This document shows, one piece after another, positions 49,935 through 59,665 of a stretch of DNA of 64,000 nt (positions are counted from its first letter, which is position 1; the number at the start of each line of letters is the position of its first letter). The position numbers were made by a program, and so were the translations under genes. Source of the DNA: Lindgomyces ingoldianus. Its lineage: Eukaryota; Ascomycota; Dothideomycetes; Pleosporales; Lindgomycetaceae. The DNA is taken from positions 801,256-865,255 of the forward strand of contig NW_022985185.1 of assembly GCF_010093535.1 (NCBI RefSeq), read 5' to 3'. The notes beneath the pieces were generated by a model. It worked only from the letters and a program-made list of their open reading frames with translations. It searched no databases and was not told the origin of the DNA.

Positions 49935-50287
49935 TTGTCAGATTAAAGCACTGTTTCTAGGCTTCCTGAGATGGATGATGGGTTTGGATATGATGTATGG
50001 GATGATTGATTGATTGTATTGATTGTCTTGATTTATTGATCCTTTTTCTGCTCTACTTGTGTTGCTCGGCTTTTTGTTTTGCCGATCCGGGTCCCTCGCA
50101 CACTTGCCCTATGCGCGACCAGCCTGCAACATGCTGCAATTTGCTGCAACATGCTGCAAAATGCTGCAAAATGCTGCAACATGCAGCAATTTGCAGCAAC
50201 ATACTGTTCGAGCCTATTGCTCGTACTATGTAGCAGCTTTCGTCAAACGTTCCTTCTGTCTTGACAGTAGGTGCGCATATCTGACAA
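49935..50287. mobile_element. Element K: 353 bp MITE-like insertion in F2
   Basis: It starts TTGTCAGAT and ends ATCTGACAA, a 9 bp terminal inverted repeat, flanked by CCC on both sides. F1 lacks it at the same place (AAGACTCTACTAAAC), which proves insertion. It is of ordinary composition, with no RIP look, unlike everything around it. The small open frames inside are not genes. Confidence 0.85.
50124..50203. repeat. Eight 10 bp tandem units within element K
   Basis: The units follow CTGCAACATG, CTGCAATTTG or CTGCAAAATG, and the last two change to CAGCAATTTG and CAGCAACATA. Because TGCTGCA-type cores are nearly self-complementary, the array could form a hairpin. It is a minisatellite, not a CRISPR array: there are no spacers. 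Confidence 0.9.
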
Positions 50288-51855
50288 CCCTACTAAACTA
50301 CTCTTCCTACACTAATGCATTCCCCACAACACTACTTAGATGTGCTAAAAGAATGTTAGATATAGCTTATGCTTTAAGCTTTTAAACAAGACATAAAACT
50401 CTTAAAAAAATATGCTATAGCTATATATAAAGTCCTATAAAAGATAATAAATAACTACAGCACTAGATAACTTTTATAAGCTAATTCTATAGCTAAATTA
50501 TAAAGGCTAGGCAATAAAAAGAAGTAGGTAATTATTAAGACTATACTTAAGCTATATGCGCAAAAAATTTCCTCTTAGATAGCATTTATAGCTAATATAG
50601 CTAATTCTTTACACGCTAAGTGTAATCTAGGCTATGTTTACATAAACTAGCCTAGTATGTTTGTAAAGCGTTATTTAGAGCTTAAAGTAAAGTTTTAAGT
50701 GTAAGTATAGTTAAAAGATATCTAGCTAATTATAAACTCTATCTTACTAAAGTTATACATGTTATTATTTTAGATGCTATACTTAGCTTTAATATTCTTT
50801 ATAAGGCTAAACCTGCTTTAAATTACTCTAGGACTCTTATAAAAAGCTTTTTTATAGTTATACTTACGCTTAAACATTACTTTAAGCTCTAAATAACGCT
50901 TTATAAACATACTAGGCTAGTTTATGTAAACATAGCCTAGATTACACTTAGCGCGTAAAGAATTAGCTATATTAGCTATAAATGCTATCTAAAGGGAAAT
51001 TCCTTGCGTATATAGCTTAAGTATAGTCTTAATAATCACCTGCTTCTTTTTATTACCTAGCCTTTATAATTTAGCTGTAAAATTAGCTTATAAAAGTTAT
51101 CTAGCGCTGTAGTTATTTATTATCTTTTATAGAACTTTACATATAGCTATAGCACATTTCTTTAAGAGTTTTATGTTTTGTTTAAAAGCTTAAAGCATAA
51201 GCTGTATCTAACATTCTTTTAGCGCGTCTAAGTAGTGTTATAGGGAATGTATTAGTGTAGGAAAGGTAGTTTAGTAGGGTCTTAGCAAAAGTAAGCAACT
51301 TAGGTGTGTAAGCAACTCGCCTGTGAAGTACGTTAGTGCTTAACCTACATACTAGGCTAGTTTAAGCTAACCTAGCCTAGATTGCGCTCTGCGTGTAAGG
51401 AATTAGCTATATTAGCTATAGCTATAAGCCTAAAAAGAAATCTGCGTGTAATAAGCTTAAGTATATACTTAATAACTACTTTTTTTTTAAGCTTAGTTAG
51501 ATTTTTTAATTTAAGCTAGCATTCTACTTATAAAGGCTGTCTAGCGTGTTAATTACTTAGTGTTATATAAAAGACATTATAAATAGCTATAGCATGTTAT
51601 AAAAAAAGTTTTAAGTCTTATTTAAAAGCTTAAAAAGTAAGCTGTATTTAACATTCTTTAAAAGATTTAATCTAGTGTTGTTATTAAGGCATTATGTAGA
51701 TAGGTAGAGTGTAGTAGAGGCTTAGCAAAAGTAGCTAGCCAACCTGTGTAGCTAGCTAACCTGTTAGGTACGTTAAATATTATTTAAAAAGAAAATCTTT
51801 ATATATATAGCTTAAGTATAGTCTTAATAATTACCTACTTTTTTTTATTACCTAG

Positions 51856-52173
51856 TGTCACGATTGTGCACGAGTAAGGTTATAGAGCTTCACGGAGGTC
51901 TAGTTTAATTACTACGTGAGGTATTATAGTAGGTACAAGACGTTGTGTGAGGAACAGGAAGGTTTAAAAGGAAATTAGTAATTAAATACTTAGCTTAGAA
52001 GTCTAAGCGCTTTAAGTATAAATTAAGCCTATTTTAGGTTTAGTTAGTGTTAAGGCAGTTTATGCTTAAGTTTATGTCTATATTATATTATATTTATGTT
52101 AGACATGCACTAATAATACTCTAGTACATGTCTAATACAGTTATGTCTAGGATCTAGGGAGGATACTGTGACA
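51856..52173 (-). repeat. Left LTR of element G (318 bp)
   Basis: It begins TGTCACGATTGTGCACGAGT, little mutated at this outer edge, and ends GGATACTGTGACA. Confidence 0.92.
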
Positions 52174-53227
52174 GTACCCCCCCTCTTATTAAGAAAGGAA
52201 TCCTTTATATTAGTAGTTCTAGCATTAAGTTATCTTTATTAGGGTATAGGTTTAGTTTAGATAGGTATTAGGCGTAGAATTAGGTTACTATAAAGTTCTT
52301 TTATAAAGCTTCTATAGGTTTTTACAACAGTTTATTATATCTAGTCTATTTTATAAGGTATTTATAGATATATTTTTTTTTATTAAACTAGATTTATTTA
52401 ATGTCTTCTATAATGTATTCTAGTTTGTTGTTTATAATAATAAGTTTAAGTAGCAAGTTTAGCTATCTAAGTAGATAGTTAGATTTAGAGGCTGCTTAGC
52501 GCAGCAATAATACATAGAACATAGGGTGTATCTTTATGCTGTTAGGTAGGATTAATTAGTAAGTGTGCAATAAGACTATATAAGCTACTATAAAAAGGCT
52601 AAAGTTTTTCTAATTAAGTTTCTTTAATTATTAGTTTATTTAAATATTTCTAGTGTCTAGCTAGACCTTCTTGCTAGCTGCATACGTAGGGGCAAGAGTT
52701 TAGAATTAGTTTATGTACTCTTATTAAAAAGCTTAAGCCTATATAAGCTTTTTATAAACATATTTAGATATATTTTAGATCTTATTAATAAGTCTGTTTA
52801 CATTTATTACTTATATAAATTAATAAGTTAGTTAAAGAGTATTTATAAGTAGTTTAAATTTTATTTAAAGGTAGTATTTATAATTTGCTAAAAACAGGGA
52901 TACTTATGTTAAGTTAAATATTATATTATTAGCTTTAAACTATGCTATAGCTAACTATTTTACCTAGTTATCTTACTAGTAGTTTATATACACTTATAGA
53001 ACTTATTTTATTACAGCATTTATGTTCTTAGTCTAGCTGTTAGTCTCTAGGTAAAAAGCTGTAGATAAATAGAGGATAATTTAGAGCTATTTACAGAGTT
53101 TGTCTTAGAAGGCTAAGACAAACTGCGTACCTCTGTCTAATATAATTATATTAGGCAGGCTATAGTAAACTTATACATATTAGTAGAATAACTAGGCTAT
53201 ATTAGGGGCAGTTATAAAGAAACATAG

Positions 53228-53502
53228 NNNNNNNNNNNNNNNNNNNNNNNNNNNNNNNNNNNNNNNNNNNNNNNNNNNNNNNNNNNNNNNNNNNNNNNNN
53301 NNNNNNNNNNNNNNNNNNNNNNNNNNNNNNNNNNNNNNNNNNNNNNNNNNNNNNNNNNNNNNNNNNNNNNNNNNNNNNNNNNNNNNNNNNNNNNNNNNNN
53401 NNNNNNNNNNNNNNNNNNNNNNNNNNNNNNNNNNNNNNNNNNNNNNNNNNNNNNNNNNNNNNNNNNNNNNNNNNNNNNNNNNNNNNNNNNNNNNNNNNNN
53501 NN
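53228..53502. other. Assembly gap of 275 N
   Basis: The gap falls inside the integrase region of element G. By comparison with A its true size is probably nearer 190 bp, since G is 82 bp longer than A with the gap counted as 275. Confidence 0.9.
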
Positions 53503-56500
53503 ACATATTAGCGTACAGTATAGAACATGCAGGGCTAGTAGTACTCTCTCTGTAGTAGGTTAAGAGTCTTTCCTCTGCCTAGGTGTCCTTTAATAGGCAA
53601 GTTATGTATAATTTAAAGTAGTTTAATTCTTAGTTTATTAGAATTAAAAATTATAAGTTAGTTATAGTAATATAGCTTACTATTTTAGTTTTTATAGTTA
53701 GCTAGTGTTACCTTTTTTAACTAACTAGTGCTGTTTTAAAGTAAGTCTAAAGTTTTTTAGATAAATTTACTATTTAGATACTTATTAGTAATAATTTAAT
53801 TAATTATTTAATTTATTTTATTTAGGTTAAAGTCTAAAAATAGCTTAAGTTAAAGTAAAGTTTAGTGTTAAGCCTTTTACACTTCTTTCTAAGTAAGGAC
53901 ATTTTAGAATTGCTTTATAAAGGCATCTAGTTTCCTTTTATCTTAACTAAGATAATAAGTAATCTTAAAATTAAAATAAAATAGGTATTTAAACTAATAG
54001 GCTTATTAGTAGCTAAGTTATTTTATAGTTATAAAGTACTGTAAGTTCTTATAGTTAGATAGAACTTATATTAAATGCGCTGCACCTTCTAGTTTAGGTT
54101 GCTATTATTTAAAGTAGTGTACTATAGCAAGTAATTTTTTATTATAGATCTTATAATTACTTTTTACAGAACTTATTTTTTTTAAAAAGTATGTAATAAG
54201 CCTAATAGTCTTATCTAGCTTAGTCTAGAAAAAAACTCCTGCTACTATGTAGTCTAAGGCATTAGCTTCTACAAGTATTAGTAGTTTAGAGTTAAAGTAG
54301 TAGAGTATTAAAGCTTTAGTAAAGGCTTTCTTTAGCTAGTTAAAGGACTATTAGTAATTTAAGTTAAAGTTAAATTAAACCTTTTTTTTAGTAAGTGTAA
54401 TTATAGGGCTTACTAGCTATAAAAAGTTGTTAATAAATTATTAGTAAAAGTTAGCAAATTTTATAAAAGCTTAAATGTCCTTTATATTCTTTAGGTATTA
54501 CTAATCTAGCATAGTCTAAACCTTAATAGGGTCTATTTAAATGCTATCTATAAAAATTACATATTTTAAATATGTAACCTTTAATTAGTAGAACTTGCAT
54601 TTATCTATGTTAAGTTGCAGACCTACTTCTTCTATAGCCTTTAGCACTAGGCGTACATGCTGTTTATGCTCTAAAAGGCTATTACTGTAGATTAGAATAT
54701 TATTAATATACATAGTGCAGAACACGTCTAGGTAGGGTTAGAGTAAGTTGTTTATAAAATGTTAAAAAGTACTAAGCATGTTAGCTAAGCTAAAAGGCAT
54801 TACTAGGTACTTAAATAGTTTATATTAAGTCTAAAATGCTGTTAGCTACTTATTACCCTTTACTATTCTTAGCTTATTAAAGGTAGTAATAATATCTAAC
54901 TTTATAAAATACTTTACTTTACTTAGTTAGCTTAAAGTTTCTTATAAAAAAGAAATTAAGTATTAGTTTTTAATAGTAATAGTGTTTAGTTTTTAGTAGT
55001 TAATATAAAATTAAAGCCTACTTCTAGGTTTTTTTATAAATAGTATAAGTAACACTACTAGTAAAAAGCTAGCTTAAATAAACTTTTTTTTTAAGTTCTT
55101 ATTAAAGTATTTTTAGAGCACTTTTAATTTATTTAGTAACATTTTATATAGTAGCCTATAACTAGGTTATTTACTAGGCTTAAAGGTTATCTAGTAATTA
55201 TATAGATGTTATATTAAAAGCTTATTAAACTTATTTAAAAAAAAACATGTAATAAGTTATAGTAGTCTTAAGAAACTATTATTTTTAAGTTAGTATGTTT
55301 TTAAAAAGCTAAAGCTTAGTTTATATTAGAAATTATAACTGCGTAGATTTTGTAATCTAGTTATTAAGCTAAGGTTATAAACAGGGCAGGTTCTATGTAG
55401 TAGATGTCTATCTACTGTTTAAGTCCTAGTTTATGTTTAAATTAGGTAAGTAAAAGTTCTTTAAAAGCTTTCTTTTCTTTAAGTTTAAGTAGTTATTAAA
55501 TTATTTTATATAGCTTATCTTAGTAAAAGGCCTAGCTTATTAGCCTTACTTAGGTAGTTTTTCTCTAGGTTATTAAAAAGTAGGTCTAAAAACCTTCTAT
55601 ATTAAGTGCTATTTAAGTGTTGTTTAGGTGTAAGTGTAAGCATATATTTTAGTATTAAAAAGAGTTAAAGTTTAAAACTTACTCTTAGTAATTAAAGGCA
55701 ACTTTATGCTAATATAGCTATAGTTATTCTAGGATTAAGTTATAACATCTTATGTTTATTATATAAAGCTTAATCTACTTCTTATAGTGTTAGTAGGTAA
55801 TTATAATAGTTATAGTACAAAAAATAAAACCTTTTTTAAGTTATTTTTTATTAAATTTAGTTAAGTAAATTATTTAGGTAAGTAGTGTTAATTAAAGATT
55901 TAGTTTACATACTAGTTCTTTATTAATATAACTTATGCTGTTTTCTTCTAAGTTAATAAAAGCTTATATTAAAGCTAATATAGTTTTTTATTATAAATAT
56001 ATAAAAATATTAACTTAGTACTTTTAGTTATTAGTAAAAGACTTAGCCTATAGGTTAGCAAAGATCTAGTGTTAAATTAGTCCTAAAAAGTAACTTAGCC
56101 CTAGGACAAGCCTTTTTGCAGGCTTTTACTACTATAGCTGCAGCTATGTTAAGAGTAGCAAAAAAGATTAAAGCTTAAATATAAGTTAAAGCCTTTATAA
56201 AAATAAAATTAAAATAGTAAAGATTTTTAATAAGTGCTAGTAGCGCTACTTACATAGACTTAAGAAAAAAAAATAAAGTAGTTTTAAAAGATATAACTAT
56301 ACTTACTACACTTAAAGCATTAACTTTTTTTTTTTATAATCTTTACACTTTTTAGAACTAACTAAAGTATAATTTAAATTAATTTTTATTATATTAAAGT
56401 CTTTATTTATAACTGCGCTAGTTTAGGGGCGTATTAAAGCTTATATAGGGAGGAACCTTATGTTATTATTGTAGGTAGTAATTAAGTTTACATACACATT

Positions 56501-57284
56501 AAGGTTGTTTAGAAGGGGTTTTTCTACTATAGCGCGTTACAGTTTAGTTAAGAGAGAGTTATATAAAGCTATAATTAGACCTATTTTATTTAGGCTTATA
56601 TTAGATGTAAGTTAGTAGAACTTAGTAAAGTGTAAAGTAAAGCTTTTTCTTTTTTATTATAAAGTGTTTAGGTAACTTAGAGCTATTAACTTTTTATTTA
56701 GGTCTTTATAAGTTACTTATAAAAACACTATAAATTAATCTAAGTTAATAATATCTTTATTTATTAGTAAGTTAATTAAAGCTGTTATGTTATAGTTAAG
56801 TTAAAAGTAGGTATATAGTAACTAAAAGTGTTTAAAAAGAAATTAGTCTATATTTTTTTTAAGTTTATATTAAAGCTTATGTAAGAAAAAAAGTAAGTCT
56901 TTTTATTTTCTATTAAATAGTAAGAGATTAGAGAGTTAGTTAGATTTTATTACTAAGTTAAAAAAGTTATAAGTTATAAGCAGTGTTAGGTAAAAAAAAG
57001 TTAAGCTATCTCTAGACTTCTAAGTAAGCTTTAAGGCTAGTAAGTTCTTAGTTCCTACTACTATAATAAAAGTTAAGGCAGAAATAAACTGCTTAATAAT
57101 ATAAAGCTATTCTTTAAAGTCCTTTTAAAAAGCTTTAAAGCTTATAATGTAGTAGCTTTTTTATAAAGTAAGCGCTTTTTAAAAAGCTTTTTAGCTTACT
57201 TTAATAGCTTAAAGTTATGTAAGTACTAAGCTTATTAAATTAGATTTAAAGGCTATTCTTAGCTAAAGTTTTAACACAACATAA

Positions 57285-57602
57285 TGTTATAATTATGCAT
57301 AAGTAAGGTTATAGAGCTTTATAGAGGTCTAGTTTAATTACTATATAAGGTATTATAGTAAGTATAAGATGTTATGTAAGAAATAAAAAAGTTTAAAAGA
57401 AAATTAGTAATTAAATACTTAGCTTAAAAGTCTAAGCGCTTTAGGTATAAATTAAGCCTATTCTAGGTTTAGTTAGTGTTAAGGCAGTTTATGCTTAAGT
57501 TTATGTCTATGTTGTGTTATGTTTATGTTAGACATGCACTAATAATACTCTAGTACGCGTCTAATACAGTTATGTCTAGGATCTGGGGAGGATACTGTGA
57601 CA
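57285..57602 (-). repeat. Right LTR of element G (318 bp)
   Basis: It begins TGTTATAATTATGCATAAGT (RIP-altered inner edge) and ends GGGGAGGATACTGTGACA, followed by the duplicated CCTAG. Confidence 0.92.
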
Positions 57603-58003
57603 CCTAGCTTTTATAAGTTAGCTATAAAATTAGCTTATAAAGTTATTTAGTGCTATAGTTATTTATTATTTTTTAAAAAACTTTTTATATAGCTATAGCA
57701 TATTTTTTTTTAAAAGTTTTATATTTTATTTAAAAGCTTAAAGTATAAGTTATATTTAATATTTTTTTAGCATGTCTAAGTAGTGTTGTTAGAAATGCAT
57801 TAGTGTAAAAAGAGTAGTTTAGTAAGGTCTTAGTAGAAGTAAGTAACTTAGGTGTGTAAGCAACTTGCCTGTAAAGTATGTTAATAGCCTTATTATAATA
57901 TTACACTAATTATTTATTTAACTATGTCTAAGCCTAAAACATGTCTAATTTAGTTTAGGTTATAATACTTACACACTGTTACATTAAACTACTTAGTCTA
58001 TAG

Positions 58004-58480
58004 ATAGGTGTTACAACCCACGATTAGACTGTAAGCTACTAGCCCTCTGTGCCCCACTGTTTGAACAAACAAGGATGGAGTCCTCTTGTTTTCCTGCTTA
58101 ACAAATCACGTGACTTAACAGACAAGGAATGGACAGAACTATTAGACTAATGTAAGGCCGGATGTCCCAGAACGGGCCAGTATGGCCTCACCTGACCTGT
58201 TTGGAGGTCATATGACCTGTGCTTCGTATATAAGCATGAATCCTGACAAGCGAAGCTTGGCAGCGATTCGTCTCTCTTACAATACACTCCTATCTTTCTC
58301 CGAAAGCTTGCTCTCAGTGCTATCCGTGCTACTTACCATCCCATCTTTACAACTAATGCACAGCTGAATGCGTTGTCTAATAAGCTAGGAACGTTTGCAG
58401 GCTATGCAGGCCATGCGCGCTGCTTAGGAAGCAGCGCGCACAACGCGCAAGATGCGCAACTCTATGTATATAGTTTAAGA
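58004..58480. other. Unmutated segment, possibly an LTR or promoter piece of another element
   Basis: It starts at TGTTACAACCCACG, right where H stops, and keeps normal composition for about 450 bp. It has a TATA-like TATATAAG at 58227-58234 and a 14 bp palindrome AGGTCATATGACCT at 58205-58218. A 61-codon frame (58182-58367) has no recognisable domain. LTR identity is a guess from the TGTTACA start and TATA box; no partner LTR is in the window. Confidence 0.4.
58415..58439. other. Perfect 11 bp stem hairpin
   Basis: GCGCGCTGCTT, loop AGG, AAGCAGCGCGC. It is followed by further CGCGCAA/GCGCAA repeats. There is no T-tail that would suggest a terminator, and its role is unknown. Confidence 0.85.
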
Positions 58481-59665
58481 TCCTAACTACCTTTAAAAGT
58501 TATAATTAAAGTTTAGTTTATTATTACATAGACTAAGTAGCATTTCTACTTTTTAATAAGAAGTAATACTAATTATATATCTTATACTATATATACCTTT
58601 ATCTTATTTTTACCTAAGAACTGTTTAACCTAAGCACTTTATACTACTGTTAAAAGGTAAACTATAGTTAGCTACACTTTCTTATCCTAGCAACTTTGCC
58701 TTAACAGCCTGTACACCTGTCTAGTCTAAGTTCTCTTTCCTCTAAACACCTAACCTCCTTCTAGGCCTAGAGTTCCTTAGACACTATTTTTCTAAAGTAA
58801 AAATTATAACATTAATTACTACCTTTTAATAAAGTATAAATTCTGTAATAAGGTAGGCGCCCCGCCTGCTAAGCTGATACTATACGACTTTCCCTACTGT
58901 ACTAAAAGGTACGCACGAGAATACTTAAGCTAAGTATTCTCGCATAGTATAATATATATATAGGTAATGCTAGGGTAAGCACTAGCACTAGCGGTTGTCT
59001 CTAGCCTAGCCTAAACCTCTATAAGCAAGAGAAGGCCACGTGGTTAACTGTGCTAACCTTGTTACAAATTCTTATAACACTTTAACTAACTTAAAAATAA
59101 CTAGTGCTTTTTTAGCTAGCACTAGCTAGGTTCTAACTTTAAATAAAAAAGTAATAAATTAACAGCTAAATAACATAAAGAATAAGTTAACTAGACTAAA
59201 ATAATTGCTAGCGTAATTAGTAAATTATAGTTTAGTAATAGTAAGCTCTTAGATTTAAGCCTTTTAACTAAAAGTATTAAAATCTTAGCAACACAGCTTA
59301 GAAAAAACTAAGTGTAGACTCTAAAAAGACCTTAAGACTAGCACCCTCTAAGCTCTTTATAAAAAGTGTAAAAGACTTTAAACTTTTCTTTATATAATGT
59401 TACTTTTATATGTAATATAATAAGAGCACTTTTTAAACTAATAAAAAGATAATTTTTTAGATAAAACTTTATCTAAAAGAACCTTTTACTATCTAGTTCT
59501 AACTTTACATAGATAGCTAAATAGATTTTAAGGCTAATAAAAAGATTTTTTTACTAGATATAAAAAAGATCTTTAGTAGAATTAACTTTTTTTAAAGAAG
59601 CTCTATCTACTATTTATAGACTTATAAACAAAAAAAATAGTTTAATATTATACAGCTTACTTTTA
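58481..59665. other. AT-rich degraded sequence of unknown origin
   Basis: This 1.2 kb has the TpA-rich look of RIP but does not align to the elements named here. It contains the palindrome CGAGAATACTTA-AGC-TAAGTATTCTCG at 58916-58942, next to a TATA-rich run (TATAATATATATATAGG). It may be the degraded body of the element that begins near 58,004. Confidence 0.5.

Larger units (their letters stand above)
49878..51333. mobile_element. Element F2: foldback TIR element inside E1
   Basis: The ends ACGTACTTTACAGGCGAG and CTCGCCTGTGAAGTACGT are inverted and flanked by TA. Without the K insertion it is 1100 bp. The two arms are near-complete reverse complements around a short centre near 50,750, for example ATCTAGGCTATGTTTACAT against ATGTAAACATAGCCTAGAT. 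It is less RIP-damaged than F1 and keeps the empty sites for A, E1 and G, which insert into F1. Confidence 0.9.
28949..51773. mobile_element. Element E1: TIR element with TA target site, interrupted by D and F2
   Basis: It starts ACGTACCTAACAGGTTGG and ends CTAACCTGTTAGGTACGT, flanked by TA on each side. Removing D and F2 leaves about 1849 bp, close to the second copy E2 (1828 bp). F2 carries the matching empty site (TTAGCTATAAATGC). Subterminal motifs CTTTTGCCAAGCCCCTACTA (left) and CTTAGCAAAAGTAGCTAGC (right) are shared in inverted orientation. No transposase frame can be read even through stops, so it looks non-autonomous. Confidence 0.87.
51856..57602 (-). mobile_element. Element G: third A-family gypsy copy, reverse orientation
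   Basis: It has 318 bp LTRs and target duplication CCTAG on both sides, and F2 keeps the empty site (TTACCTAGCCTTTATAA). It runs opposite to A and B, with the poly-purine tract seen as TACCCCCCCTCTTATT right of the left LTR. The whole body aligns to A in reverse. Stops throughout make it inactive. A 275 N gap lies in its integrase region. Confidence 0.92.
22535..57880. mobile_element. Element F1: foldback TIR element, interrupted by A, E1 and G
   Basis: The left end ACGTACTTTACAGGCGAG at 22535 and the right end ..CTTGCCTGTAAAGTATGT at 57880 are inverted repeats flanked by TA on both sides. After subtracting A, E1, G and their target duplications, the element is about 1097 bp, almost equal to F2 without its own insertion (1100 bp). 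Left and right arms are reverse complements over several hundred bases: for instance CTAGGCTATATTAGCATAAAC on the left returns inverted near 28,890. No transposase frame is visible. The empty site is preserved in element C (AGTAACAGCC). Confidence 0.85.
22217..58003 (+). mobile_element. Element H: fragment of a Ty3/gypsy element (C family), outermost layer of the nest
   Basis: Its visible parts are the LTR at 22217-22505, 29 bp of internal sequence to 22534, and about 120 bp more at 57881-58003. The two internal pieces join at a duplicated TA. Together they match the reverse complement of the right end of element C just inside its right LTR: in C the sequence reads ..CTAGTAACAGCC.. and in H it reads CTAGTA, then F1, then TAATAGCC. 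H is therefore oriented plus, with its 5' LTR on the left. It is cut off near 58,003, where a different, unmutated sequence begins. Everything from 22535 to 57880 is younger insertion. Confidence 0.85.

Noticed and set aside
50124..50203. Possible CRISPR-like array
   Set aside because: Units are contiguous with no spacers and the host is a fungus; a minisatellite.
50006..50385. Three overlapping Cys/Leu-rich small frames
   Set aside because: They lie in element K and its 10 bp repeats in all three frames, which is what a tandem repeat produces.
53192..53506. 104-codon minus-strand frame
   Set aside because: Almost wholly made of N from the assembly gap.
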